64,000 bases of DNA from Microbacterium schleiferi. Its GTDB lineage: Bacteria; Actinomycetota; Actinomycetes; Actinomycetales; Microbacteriaceae. Below, piece by piece: positions 40,915 to 50,015 of the stretch. Numbering within the stretch: the stretch's first letter is position 1; every line of letters starts with the position of its first letter. The notes beneath the pieces are model-generated. The model was not told the origin of the DNA. It made no database searches and was given only the letters and a program-made list of their open reading frames with translations. A program made the translations under genes and the position numbers. Location: NCBI RefSeq assembly GCF_015565955.1, contig NZ_CP064760.1, positions 2,666,001 to 2,730,000 on the forward strand. The letters run 5' to 3'.

Positions 40915-41639
40915 ACGACAGGAAGCTGGAAACGATCGCGCGTCTGCTCGCGAAGGCTGAGAGCACATCGACCGAGGAGGCGAAGGCACTCACGGAGCAC
41001 GCGCAGCGCCTCATGGTGAAGTACGGCATCGAGCAGGCCCACGTCGATGAGAGGATGCGCGCTCGCGGTGAGGCTGGAGAGCGGATCATCGAGTCGAGCG
41101 TCACGTTCAGGGGCACGTACGCTCGCGCGCTGTTCGAGATGGGCGCGGCGGTCGTGTGGGCACACGGCTCACTCCGACCGCTCCAGGCGCTCAACGAGGG
41201 CCGCGCGACGCTGTTCATCGTTGGATACGAGTCCGACGTGCGGAGCGTCGAGACGCTGGTCCGGTCGCTGGAGATTCAGGCGATGGTCGCGCTTGCGGTC
41301 TGGTGGAAGAGCGACGGCCGCAGCATCTACAACAGGGCAACCGACTGGGAGAAGAGGCAGGCCCGGCGCTCGATGATCGAAGGGTTCGGCGTCGGGGCCG
41401 CCGCGGTGATCCGTGAGGCGCGCGAGGAGGCCGTCAGCGCTGCGGGGTCGGGGACGGAGCTGGTGCTCTCCTCGCGCCGCTCGCGCGTGGATGCCGCGGT
41501 CGATGCTCAGGACGTGCCGCAGGCGCGCGAGCGCGGAAGGAAGCGTGATGACCGGGCGCTCGTGGACGGCTACCGGCGCGGCCGCGAGGCCCAGCTCGGC
41601 GGCCGGTCGCTGACGCAGGGGCGGGGGCTCACGGGCTGA
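40911..41639 (+). CDS. DUF2786-containing phage protein
   Basis: 242 residues. The first 45 (RKLETIARLLAKAESTSTEE, AKALTEHAQRLMVKYGIE) are the DUF2786 domain found in phage and some host proteins. Then YARALFEMGAAVVWAHGSLR and a basic C terminus (RERGRKRDDRALVDGYRRGR). Function unknown. GTG at 40911. Confidence 0.8.
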   Translation: MNDRKLETIARLLAKAESTSTEEAKALTEHAQRLMVKYGIEQAHVDERMRARGEAGERIIESSVTFRGTYARALFEMGAAVVWAHGSLRPLQALNEGRATLFIVGYESDVRSVETLVRSLEIQAMVALAVWWKSDGRSIYNRATDWEKRQARRSMIEGFGVGAAAVIREAREEAVSAAGSGTELVLSSRRSRVDAAVDAQDVPQARERGRKRDDRALVDGYRRGREAQLGGRSLTQGRGLTG

Positions 41640-41661
41640 CGAACTCGGGCGTCGGCGCGAG

Positions 41662-41728
41662 TTGCGACCCGTGGCTGACCCACGTAACGTAAGTACCTGT
41701 AAGCGGTACACACGTTAGGGAGCTAGAC
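41662..41728 (+). promoter_or_regulatory. Right-arm promoter-operator module 3
   Basis: TTGCGA (41662-41667), 17 bases, TAACGT (41685-41690), dyad GTACC-TGTAAGC-GGTAC (41693-41709), GGAGCTAG (41719-41726), ATG at 41729. Confidence 0.85.
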
Positions 41729-41977
41729 ATGAACATCTTCGACACCTTCAAAGAGGACTCGCGCTGGATTGGCTTCGGCTACATCGCGGGCCGCGACAAC
41801 CTCTCGCCGGAGAACCGTGCCGCCGCCGACGGAATGGTGCTCGCGCTCGGCCTGCCGGAGGTTGTGCTCTTCGAGTGGGCGAACAGCCGCGAAGGCCGCT
41901 GGTACGCCGACGCATGGGAAGACGGCGACAGCCGCGGATTCGCTGCCGACTACCTCCCGAACCCCGCCAACTACTGA
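41729..41977 (+). CDS. Small acidic phage protein
   Basis: 82 residues: IFDTFKEDSRWIGFGYIAGR, ADGMVLALGLPEVVLFEWAN, RWYADAWEDGDSRGFAADYL. Strongly acidic, which in phages can mean a DNA mimic or host-takeover factor, but nothing specific is seen. First gene under module 3. Confidence 0.6.
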   Translation: MNIFDTFKEDSRWIGFGYIAGRDNLSPENRAAADGMVLALGLPEVVLFEWANSREGRWYADAWEDGDSRGFAADYLPNPANY

Positions 41978-42029
41978 TGCCCACCGCGGCGGGTCCGTCC
42001 AGACCCGCCGCCCCCTGAAGGAGCTAGAG

Positions 42030-42242
42030 ATGAAGAACGCATTCGAGACCAACGCAGACCGTCTGCTCGACATCGTGAACACGCACCCCGCTGGCTTGAC
42101 CGGCTCGTACGACCCCCGGAATGACACAATCCGGATCGCGTACGCGGGATTCATATTCTCGCCCGAAACAGCGCTGCTCCGCGCATCAACGGCGACGGCC
42201 GACGACCTCACCGAGACGATCGAGCGCTTCACGTCGCTCTAG
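42030..42242 (+). CDS. Small phage protein, last gene before attR
   Basis: 70 residues: [61 protein letters not shown] (42020-42027) precedes the ATG. Not recognised. Confidence 0.62.
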   Translation: MKNAFETNADRLLDIVNTHPAGLTGSYDPRNDTIRIAYAGFIFSPETALLRASTATADDLTETIERFTSL

Positions 42243-42248
42243 CTCACG

Positions 42249-42289
42249 ACGGCAAACCGCCCCGGCGAACAGTCGGGGCGGTTTGCCGT
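42249..42289. terminator. Terminator at the right end of the prophage
   Basis: Perfect 15-bp stem ACGGCAAACCGCCCC / GGGGCGGTTTGCCGT with an 11-base loop, followed by a small CCCCC-GAT-GGGGG hairpin. It separates prophage transcription from yajQ. Confidence 0.85.
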
Positions 42290-42319
42290 GTCGGCCCCCG
42301 ATGGGGGACGATGTCAAAC

Positions 42320-42811
42320 ATGGGCGATCTTTCATCTATGGACATCGTGAGCAAGGTCGACCACCAGGAGGCCGACAACGCCCTCAATCAGGCGCGAAAA
42401 GAGGTCGAGCAGCGCTACGACTTCAAGGGGACTGACGCCTCGATTGCGTGGAGCGGTGAGCAGATCCTCATCAAGGCCAACTCCGAGGAGCGCGCCAAGG
42501 CCGTTCTTGACGTCTTCCAGACGAAGCTGATCAAGCGAGGCATCTCACTGAAGAGCCTCGAGACGGGCGAGCCCACGGCCAGCGGCAAGGAGTACCGCAT
42601 CGTCTCGAGCCTGAAGGACGGGATCTCGCAAGAGAACGCGAAGAAGATCGGCAAGATCATCCGCGACGAGGCACCGAAGTCGGTGAAGTCGCAGATCCAG
42701 GGCGACGAGCTTCGGGTGCAGTCCAAGAGCCGCGACGACCTGCAGGAAGTCATCCGGATCCTCAAGGCCGCAGACCTCGACGTCGACCTCCAGTTCGTCA
42801 ACTACCGGTAG
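42320..42811 (+). CDS. yajQ: YajQ family nucleotide-binding protein, 5' end replaced by prophage
   Basis: 163 residues from ATG 42320, or 166 from ATG 42311. YajQ (DUF520) proteins bind nucleic acid or cyclic-di-GMP in some species. Conserved text: [43 protein letters not shown]-like [11 protein letters not shown], and ending [12 protein letters not shown]. The first residues MGDLSS come from phage DNA in place of host MADSSF. GGGGGA at 42303-42308 is 11 bases before ATG 42320, only 2 before ATG 42311, so 42320 is preferred. The nearest upstream terminator leaves little room for a promoter. Confidence 0.9.
   Translation: MGDLSSMDIVSKVDHQEADNALNQARKEVEQRYDFKGTDASIAWSGEQILIKANSEERAKAVLDVFQTKLIKRGISLKSLETGEPTASGKEYRIVSSLKDGISQENAKKIGKIIRDEAPKSVKSQIQGDELRVQSKSRDDLQEVIRILKAADLDVDLQFVNYR
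42331..42344. other. attR, right prophage attachment junction
   Basis: Holds TTCATC (42331-42336) and GACA (42341-42344), the same spacing as in attL. Left of GACA is phage DNA that supplies a new translation start. Right of it is yajQ codon D-I-V-S-K onward. Confidence 0.7.
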
Positions 42812-42837
42812 CCCGCCCAACGCCTCGGGGCGTCAGC

Positions 42838-45800
42838 TCAGGCGGTCGCCGAGTCGCGGGGTTCGGCTGATTCGTCGATCTGACGCAGACGCTCGATCAG
42901 GTCGGTGACTTGCGTGTCCGTGAACAGCGCATCCGGACCCTCCGGAGCGATTCCTGTGAACGGGTCTTCGTAGAGACGGCGCGGGTCGAGATATCCGGCG
43001 ATCGTCAGTTGCTCGACGATGAGGTCGACGAACACGTGCTGGCGATGCGTGAACCCGGATGCGGAGACGAAGTCGCCGAGCGCAGCTTCGGCAGCAGAGC
43101 GGTCGAGGCCGACGATCGAGCGGATGAGGCGGCCCAGTCCACGGGCCTCGTCGGCTTGCGAGCGCAGCTGTTCGGAATCCACTCCCCCGGCGCTGACAAG
43201 GATCGCCTCGAGTTCGGCGAGATCGACGGACGTGAGTTCGCGTCCCGTACGCAGCTTTCGCAGCGCGAGGTTGTCGCGATGCTCGTCGAGGAAGCCCAGG
43301 ATCTTCTCGCGGAATGCGCGGCGGTTCAGGCCCGGCATGACGCGCGCGATGTCGACGTCACGCCGTTGAACGATCGTGTCGATGAAGTCCGTGTAGATCG
43401 GGCGTTGGCCTTCGGCATCGATCAAGCGCACGAGGGTCCGAAGGTGAGTCCGCACGATCTCGAGTTGCGACAGGGTGGCAGCCGTCCACCACTCCGGTTC
43501 ACTGATTGCCGCGATGAGGCTCGCCTGTGCATCCACCGCCGGAATCCCGCGCCGGTCGCCGAGACTGCGCGCGAGGTCTATCGCGCGGCTCGCAATCGTC
43601 GTCGGTACGGGGTGCCCGGCAGCGACGGCCACTTGCGCGTCGAGCAGCAGCAGATCGAACCGTCTTGCTGCTTCGTCGGTGTCGGTCTCGGATGCCGTCG
43701 GCAGCCCCGCGAGCTCGGATGCGGCGTCCACGTCACTGACAGAGAAGTGATCCCAGGCCGTGACCGACGCGAAGCGGTCCACCGTGCGGAGGCGCCTGCG
43801 CACCAGGAAGTTCTCGCGGTTCATGCCGCCCACGGCGGTGTGTAGGCGCGAAGCGAGCGTCGCGCGAAGGGACTCCGCATCCGTGTCATCTCTCCCCGCG
43901 AGCAAGGCGAGCAGTTGCAAGCGCACGAGGAACGAGCGCTCGGAGACGGATGCCGTTCGGCGACCGGCGACCTCGGGGATGTCGGCGTTGAAGTACTCGA
44001 TGTTGCCGCACACGTCGAAGATGATGAAGTCGGTCTTCGGCTGCCCAGGGCCGTACAGGTCGGGGCGGAGGCGAGTGCCGCGTCCGACCATCTGCCAATA
44101 CTTGGTTTGCGAGTGGACGGGCTTGAAGAAGACGAGGTTGACCACGTCGGGGATGTCGATTCCGGTGTCGAGCATGTCGACCGAGATCGCGATGTCGGGC
44201 TTCGTCCCCGGCGTCGAGAACCTGTCGAGGAGGTCCTGGACGTATGGGCCGGAGGCGTGCGTGATGATCGCTGCCGTCTGGCCACGATGCTCGGGGAAGT
44301 TGGCGTCGAAGCGTTCTTGAATGAACTCGGCGTGCTTCTGGTTCTTCGCGAAGACGATCGTCTTGCCGAGCACATCGCCACCCTGAACGTAGCGCCCTTC
44401 GTCGAAGAGGATCTCGAGGACTTTGTCGACGGTGTCTTCGTTGAACAACCAGCGGTTCATCACGGCAGCGTCCACCTCATCGGGGATATCGCCGTCTTGC
44501 CATTCGAGTGCGTCCCACTGCTCACGTTCCTCGGCACTGAGGTCGGCGTACCGGATCCCGCGAGTCATGAATCCGAGATCGATGACGCGAGCTTTCGGGG
44601 GACGAGGAAGCCACCCGCGATCGCGTCGTCGAGCTCGTAGGCGTCGGTGGGTACGCCGTCGTCGAGTTCAAAGAGCCGATAGGTGTTGTGGTCGATGTCG
44701 GCTCGGGGTGTCGCGGTGAGACCGACGACAAGTGCGTCGAAGTACTCGAAGATCTCGCCATACCGGTTGTAGATCGACCGGTGTGCCTCGTCGACCACGA
44801 TGAGATCGAAGTAGCCGGGGCCGAAGCGGCGCAGATCGTCGTCTCCCGCATCGATGAGGTTCATCACCGTCGCATACGTAGAGACGAAGACGCGGCCCTC
44901 GCTGTCGCGGTCGGTGAGCAGGTTCACCGGGGCACTGTCGGGGAGGTGCGCCTTGAACGCACCGACGGCCTGGTTCACAAGGGCAGTGCGGTCGGCGAGA
45001 AAGAGCACGCGTTTGACCCAGTTCGCGCGCTGGAGCACGTCGACGAGAGCGATCACCGTTCGCGTCTTGCCCGTACCGGTGGCCATGACGAGCAGCGCCC
45101 GGCGGCGCTTGTTCTCAAAGGTGTCGCTCACAGCACGAATGGCGCGCAGTTGGTACGACCGCTCAACGATCCCTCGGTCAACCGCGATGGTGTCAAGTGG
45201 TTTGAGCGTCGTCCGCCGCTGGACGGCCAGCGTCAGTTCGTCTTTCGTGAGGAATCCTGCGGCCTTGCGCGGAGGATAGCGCCGGTCGTCCCAGTACCAG
45301 GTGTCGTACCCGTTCGTGTAGAAGATGAGGGGGCGCTGGCCGGTGTCGCGTTCGAGCGCATCTGCGTACAGGCGGGCTTGCTCACGCCCCTCCTTCGCGC
45401 TCTTCGAGGTGCGTTTCGCTTCGACGACCGCAAGCGGCTTGCCGTCATCGCCCCACAGCACGTAGTCGACTTTGCCTGCGCCCGAGGGGCTCGGGATACC
45501 TGTGACCGGCCATTCCCGGTCGCGGGCTTCATCCAGGGGCCATCCTGCTTCGTGGAGCAGCAGATCGATGAGCTGCTCGCGGGTCTGGGCCTCGGTCGCG
45601 TCGGTCGGGTCGGCGATGTTGTGGGCAATGTTGCGTTCGGAGTTCTCGGCCTTGAGCCTCGCGATTTCTGCGCGCAACTCCTCAATGTGGGCCTGCGCCG
45701 TCGCGCCGAGGGCCGCAGCTGCGCTCAGTTGCGCACGAGCGTCATCGAACTCGGCTTGGATCTTGAGGAGTTCGCTGCGTGCTTGTCGCACGACGGCCTC

Positions 45801-46226
45801 CGGTGCCGGCGGAACGCGGTCGAAGGTGAACGGCTCGGGTTGCGGTGCTGCCGGGTCGCCGTAGCAGTGCTGGAGCCAGAGGCACACCCGGTGAAGCTGT
45901 TCGAGTGATCCACGCGCCCGCGCGAGGGGCATTTCGTCATCCTTGTGGACGGCGTCATTGCCGACGAGACGGATGATCCTGAGGCTGCCGCAGATCGATT
46001 CGCCGACGGTGTCCCGGAACGACCTCTGCGCGGTCAGGTTGGCGAAGGTGTCGTCGTAGGGGCGATCGAGGTTCTCTGCGGAGTAGACCCAGGCAGTGAA
46101 GAGCTCGGCAGCGCGTCGAGCGTAGGTGGCGGAGGCTCTCGGGTCGGCCCGCAGATAGGCTTCGGCGCGCGCGGCAGCGTTGCCGACCTGCGGCCAGGCC
46201 TGCGCGACGAAGTCGAAGTTCCCCAC
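42838..46226 (-). pseudogene. hsdR: Type I restriction enzyme R subunit (HsdR), frameshifted as read
   Basis: About 1129 residues if one base is added to GGGGG at 44597-44601. As read it is two overlapping frames joined where GFLVP should continue PKARVIDLGF. Order: N-terminal DUF4145-like helical part, coiled coil, PD-(D/E)XK nuclease (VDYVLWGDDGKPLAVVEAKR), SF2 helicase (LVMATGTGKTRT, DLIVVDEAHR, GLTATPR), second RecA domain (TIVFAKNQKHAEFI-like VFAKNQKHAEFIQERF, QMVGRGTRLR) and the EcoEI-type C terminus. DNA translocase and cutter of the HsdRMS complex. Separated from hsdS by 3.8 kb. Confidence 0.88.
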
Positions 46227-46286
46227 CGAACGGCTCCTCTGTCAGGAGTCGCCGACCGACCCCTTGAGCCGATGCTACTGGGACCG

Positions 46287-47636
46287 TCAGGCGGCGGTGG
46301 GGTAGAAGGTGGGGAGGTGTCGTTCCGGTTTCACGACATACCGGCGCCCGTGCGGGGATACCCATTCGAGCGACCCGTCGTCGAGGTGGGTGATCTGCCA
46401 CCCGCCGTGATGTCTCACGGCGTGGTGGCCTTGGCATAACGGTGCCGTGTTGGTCACGGATGTCTCCCCGCCGTCAGCCCACGCAACGTTATGGTCGATC
46501 TGACACTGCGACGCCGGTTTCCCGCATCCTGGGCTCATGCACCGGTCAGCCCGCCACTTCACCAGTTTCGCCAGCTCCGGGGGTGGCCGATACCGTGTGC
46601 GCCCGACGCTGATGACGGCCCCGGTTTCGGGGTGGGTGAGCACCCGCATCCACCCCGACGCGTTACCGGCGAGTTCCCGGGCCCGTTCGATGGGGATCGG
46701 ACCGACGCCTTCGACTTCCGCAGGATCAGTAACCCCCTCCGTACCGAGGAGGGCCAGGGCGGGGACGGTCACCACCACGGTCGCGCGGATGCCCCGCGCC
46801 TGCTCCGGGTGTTGGGGAACGGTTCCGTCGATGAGGAGGTCGCAGAACACGTCAGCGCGGATCTCATCCAACGACCGTTCCGACCCATCCCCCGACTGCC
46901 CGCCGCGGGTGGTGCCGCGGTCGTGGTCACGGATCACCACCGCTTTCTGGGTGACCCGCCCGTAGATCGCGTGGGCTTCCACCGACGGGACCAACGCGTG
47001 CACCCACGACATCGAATCCCCCGCAGGTTCCACCATGATCCGACGGGTCCGCACCGCGGCTTCGTGGCGTTCCGTCAGGCTCGGGGCGGTTTCCCGGTCA
47101 ATCAACCGCCGCAGCGCCCGCCGGAATGACCCCACCGGCAACGATTCCGCGAGCTCCAACGCCCGCCCCACCAGGCCCGCCGCGACATCGGGTTGGAGCA
47201 CGTCGAGGTCATCGACGAGGATCTCCGCGTGACGAACCGTCACCCCCGCACGCGAGAGCGACTCCAACACGGCCGGGTAGGAGTGGACGAGGGATTCGGC
47301 GCGGGCGAGCATCATCCCCGCAGCGTTCTCCGTGACCCGCAACGCTGCAGCGAGCTCCAACCGCAGGGACCGCATCACCAGCTCCCGAGACCCGCCCCCA
47401 TACCGGGTGACATCATCCAGCGCTTCCAGACGCAGGTCATCGACCCGCGCAAACCGCTGCGCAGCGAACACCGCCTCAAGGTCAGCAGCCTCCAGCACCA
47501 GGGCAACAGCATCCGGACGCGGCGGAACCCACCCGACCTCGGCATCCCACTCACGCACATCGCTCTCATGCAGGAACGCGTCAGCATCCTGAGCCTCGGG
47601 CCACTGCCCCGACTCGCCCATGCCAACCTCATCCAT
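46287..47636 (-). CDS. DUF222 (13E12 repeat family) HNH endonuclease
   Basis: About 449 residues. DUF222 part: VFAAQRFARVDDLRLEALDD, VTENAAGMMLARAESLVHSY, VGSFRRALRRLIDR. HNH part near the C terminus: DRCMSPGCGKPASQCQIDHN, then TSVTNTAPLCQGHHAVRHHG. Very common, often multi-copy, in actinobacteria and usually considered a mobile or selfish nuclease. Its start is uncertain: ATG at 47634-47636, or one five codons downstream with a better GAGG site, or longer. It lies inside the restriction locus. Confidence 0.85.
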   Translation of the reverse strand: MDEVGMGESGQWPEAQDADAFLHESDVREWDAEVGWVPPRPDAVALVLEAADLEAVFAAQRFARVDDLRLEALDDVTRYGGGSRELVMRSLRLELAAALRVTENAAGMMLARAESLVHSYPAVLESLSRAGVTVRHAEILVDDLDVLQPDVAAGLVGRALELAESLPVGSFRRALRRLIDRETAPSLTERHEAAVRTRRIMVEPAGDSMSWVHALVPSVEAHAIYGRVTQKAVVIRDHDRGTTRGGQSGDGSERSLDEIRADVFCDLLIDGTVPQHPEQARGIRATVVVTVPALALLGTEGVTDPAEVEGVGPIPIERARELAGNASGWMRVLTHPETGAVISVGRTRYRPPPELAKLVKWRADRCMSPGCGKPASQCQIDHNVAWADGGETSVTNTAPLCQGHHAVRHHGGWQITHLDDGSLEWVSPHGRRYVVKPERHLPTFYPTAA

Positions 47637-47784
47637 ACCCCCGACACTACGAGGGGGTTCCGACATTGATCCGGCCGGTGTCGCCGCGCGCAATGTCGGA
47701 GGGGTGGTATGTCCTGTTCCACTGGCCACCGGCCGGTGGCGCGCGCCGGGGGTGCGCGCCTAATCCGACCCGAAGGGTGTTCTC

Positions 47785-48657
47785 ATGGATGAGAACAGCA
47801 ACACCACATCATCGTCCACTCCGGCAGGCTGGTACCCGCATCCGGGCGCCGAGGCCGCGCCCGGCGCCGAAATGTACTGGGATGGTTCCACCTGGCGCAC
47901 CGACCTGGTGCGCCAGCCCGGCGCAACAGATGCCGCCGCCCCTGTGGATGCCGCCGTCCCCGCCCCCTCGAAGCGGCCGTGGTACACACGCAAGGCGGTC
48001 ATCATCCCGGCCGCAGTCGTCGTCGGTCTGATCGTCATCGGTGGGATCGGCAGCGCGCTGGGAGGCGGGCGATCAACCTCGGATGCTGCACCCGCCGCAT
48101 CGGTGCGCACGACCGAGCAGGCGGCCGCCACCACCGAGGCCGAACAGGTGCTGATCATCGTGCCGAACGTCGTCGGCATGGATGGCGCGACAGCCCGCAC
48201 TGTTCTCGAGACCCTCGGCATCCGTGTCGCGACCGACGGCGACGAATCGATGCCGGTGATCGCGCAGGATGTCGCCGAGGGCACCGAGATCGAGGAAGGT
48301 GCGACGGTCGTCCTGACCCTGGAGGAGAAGCCGCAGCTGACGCTCGGTCAGCAGAACGCGATCAGGTCTGCGCAGTCGTACCTGGACTTCACAGCTTTCT
48401 CACGCGCGGGCCTGTTCGAGCAGCTCACGAGCGAGTACGGCGAGGGATTCGAGGCCGCGGATGCCGAGTTTGCCATCGCCCATCTCGAGCAGAACGGTCT
48501 GGTGGACTGGAACGCCGAGGCCGCCGAGTCCGCGCAGTCATACCTGGACTTCACGTCGTTCTCGCGACAGGGCCTGTACGAGCAGCTCACGAGCGAATAC
48601 GGCGAACAGTTCACGCCCGAGCAGGCCGAGTACGCCCTGACGGCCGTCGGCTACTGA
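47785..48657 (+). CDS. DUF2510-TM-PASTA protein with two Ltp-like repeats
   Basis: 290 residues. DUF2510 at the N terminus (AGWYPHPGAEAAPGAEMYWD), a membrane helix (IIPAAVVVGLIVIGGIGSAL), an extracellular PASTA unit (VPNVVGMDGATARTVLETLG, GTEIEEGATVVLTL), then two tandem Ltp-like domains (SAQSYLDFTAFSRAGLFEQL and SAQSYLDFTSFSRQGLYEQL). The Ltp domain is known from a phage-encoded lipoprotein that blocks superinfection. Here function is unproven. Opposite strand to the restriction genes. ATG 47785. Confidence 0.82.
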   Translation: MDENSNTTSSSTPAGWYPHPGAEAAPGAEMYWDGSTWRTDLVRQPGATDAAAPVDAAVPAPSKRPWYTRKAVIIPAAVVVGLIVIGGIGSALGGGRSTSDAAPAASVRTTEQAAATTEAEQVLIIVPNVVGMDGATARTVLETLGIRVATDGDESMPVIAQDVAEGTEIEEGATVVLTLEEKPQLTLGQQNAIRSAQSYLDFTAFSRAGLFEQLTSEYGEGFEAADAEFAIAHLEQNGLVDWNAEAAESAQSYLDFTSFSRQGLYEQLTSEYGEQFTPEQAEYALTAVGY

Positions 48658-48673
48658 GGGCTAGGGAGAACGC

Positions 48674-49195
48674 ATGTCGAACATCAACGAACAACCCTTG
48701 GCCCCGCCCGAGACACCGCCGCCAACCGCGGCAAGACCCGCACCTGCAGGCAGCAGGTGGGTGGTACCGATCGTGGTCGGTGTCGTCTCGCTGCTGGTCG
48801 GTGCCGCCGCCGGCTCCGCTGTGACGGCGGTTGTCATCGGTGCTGCGCAGCGCGCCGATGACGCTGCGATGGCCGAAGCCGCCGAGCAAGCGAAGAGCGA
48901 GTTCTTCTCGGATGCTGCCAACCAGTGCAACCTGGACGGCGTTGTCGAGATCGCCGATCAGGGTAGGACGATGATCGTCGACGGCGAAGGCGAGGACCTC
49001 GGCAGCGGCGACGTCTCGTTCAGCGACCTGGACTGCATCATCGACGCTGTCGGAGCGCCGGCATCGGTGAAGGAGCTCATGTATTCCACGCGATCGCTCG
49101 ATGGACGTCAATCGGGAGAGTGGGACGACATCTCGGCCAGCTGGAGCTATCACCCCGACGACGGGCTCGACATCATCTTCGAGATCGTCGAGTAA
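48674..49195 (+). CDS. Membrane-anchored protein of unknown function
   Basis: 173 residues. A Pro-rich start (PLAPPETPPPTAARPAPAG), one membrane helix (VVPIVVGVVSLLVGAAAGSA), and an acidic outer domain with two Cys residues (ANQCNLDGVVEIADQGRTMI, SFSDLDCIIDAVGAPASVK). It starts 17 bases after its neighbour, so the two are probably one transcript. Not recognised. Confidence 0.75.
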   Translation: MSNINEQPLAPPETPPPTAARPAPAGSRWVVPIVVGVVSLLVGAAAGSAVTAVVIGAAQRADDAAMAEAAEQAKSEFFSDAANQCNLDGVVEIADQGRTMIVDGEGEDLGSGDVSFSDLDCIIDAVGAPASVKELMYSTRSLDGRQSGEWDDISASWSYHPDDGLDIIFEIVE

Positions 49196-49268
49196 TGTCC
49201 GGGTGTGGATGTCGCGCGCCGGCATCCACACCCGTCCCACTGGATGCAGCTCGGCGGTCGAGCCACCG

Positions 49269-49652
49269 TCAGATGAGGTCGACCTCGAGGCCCTGGAATC
49301 TGGTGAAACCGCGGTCTGCGGTGACGAGCGTCTGGCCCGCAGCGATCGCGTGCGCTGCAATGATGGCATCTTTGGACTGCACGGCTTGCTCGCTCGAGGC
49401 GCGCAGCTGAGCATATGCGTCGGACTCCGCGGACCCGAAGGGTCGCCAGAACCCGTGTAGATCGTCCAGCGCCGCGATCAACTGCGCTCGCGCCGCCGCG
49501 CGCTGGCGCATGTTCGGCGACAACTCGAATCGGCGTTGACCGCGAAGAAGCTCGGCCCGCACGAGGTACGGCGCTACGTACCGTTCGATGCCCTCAATGA
49601 CGGCCGCGGGTATCGGACCGATGAGCACACTCGTGTCGAGAAGCCCCGTCAC
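49269..49652 (-). CDS. PIN-domain toxin (VapC-like)
   Basis: 127 residues. Acidic PIN residues: LLDTSVLIG (first Asp), YLVRAELLRG (Glu), SKDAIIAAHAIA (Asp) and LVTADRGF (Asp). A ribonuclease toxin that usually cleaves tRNA or other RNA. ATG overlaps the antitoxin stop as ATGA. Pairs with the gene on its right. Confidence 0.88.
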   Translation of the reverse strand: MTGLLDTSVLIGPIPAAVIEGIERYVAPYLVRAELLRGQRRFELSPNMRQRAAARAQLIAALDDLHGFWRPFGSAESDAYAQLRASSEQAVQSKDAIIAAHAIAAGQTLVTADRGFTRFQGLEVDLI

Positions 49653-49921
49653 TGCGCATCCTCAAGAATGTCAGCGTCACGCTCAGCCGCGAGCGCACGA
49701 CGCTCATCATCGGCATCCGCCTGGTCAATGAGGGCATTGAGCACGCGCAACCGCGCCTTGACCTCGGCGAGGGTCGCGTCAGGATCGGCAGCGATAGGCA
49801 CGACACGCAGCCGCGGCTTGTTATGCACCATCACCACAGCACCCGTCGTCGCGTACGCGATCGGGTTCGCCTTGAACACACTGATGGGAACCTGCGGCTC
49901 GTTCAGCTCTGAGTCAGACAT
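49649..49921 (-). CDS. Phd/YefM-type antitoxin
   Basis: About 90 residues from the ATG at 49919-49921: VPISVFKANPIAYATTGAVV, MVHNKPRLRVVPIA, then an acidic helix (ARLRVLNALIDQADADDERR). N-terminal DNA-binding Phd fold and C-terminal toxin-binding helix. The start is chosen next to AGAGCTGAA instead of a longer frame. An inverted repeat in front suggests autoregulation. Confidence 0.82.
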   Translation of the reverse strand: MSDSELNEPQVPISVFKANPIAYATTGAVVMVHNKPRLRVVPIAADPDATLAEVKARLRVLNALIDQADADDERRALAAERDADILEDAQ

Positions 49922-49924
49922 TTC

Positions 49925-49949
49925 AGCTCTATTTCTCTCGAACAGAGCT
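49925..49949. promoter_or_regulatory. Inverted repeat upstream of the toxin-antitoxin pair
   Basis: AGCTCT (49925-49930) and AGAGCT (49944-49949) with a 13-base spacer directly before the antitoxin start, typical for an autoregulatory operator. Confidence 0.5.
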
Positions 49950-50015
49950 ATTCTGCAAGACTGGGGCATCAGAATCAAGGGTCAGGCGACGACCCTCACA
50001 GCCCCGCGGAGCAGG

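Larger units (their letters stand above)
1161..42344. mobile_element. Integrated HK97-type siphoviral prophage (about 41.2 kb)
   Basis: The element begins with a serine integrase next to attL and ends 50-100 bases after its last small gene at attR in yajQ. It has every module of a temperate siphovirus: immunity region, recombination and replication genes, terminase, portal, protease, HK97 capsid, connectors, tail tube, tail chaperone with frameshift, tape measure, tail tip, endolysin and holin candidates. Most genes overlap by ATGA or GTGA. Content looks complete. The apparent defects are single-base frameshifts that may be sequence errors. Confidence 0.93.

Noticed and set aside
42838..46226. 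Two separate helicase/nuclease genes
   Set aside because: The two frames together give one continuous HsdR with all domains in order. They join at a G run where one base is missing.
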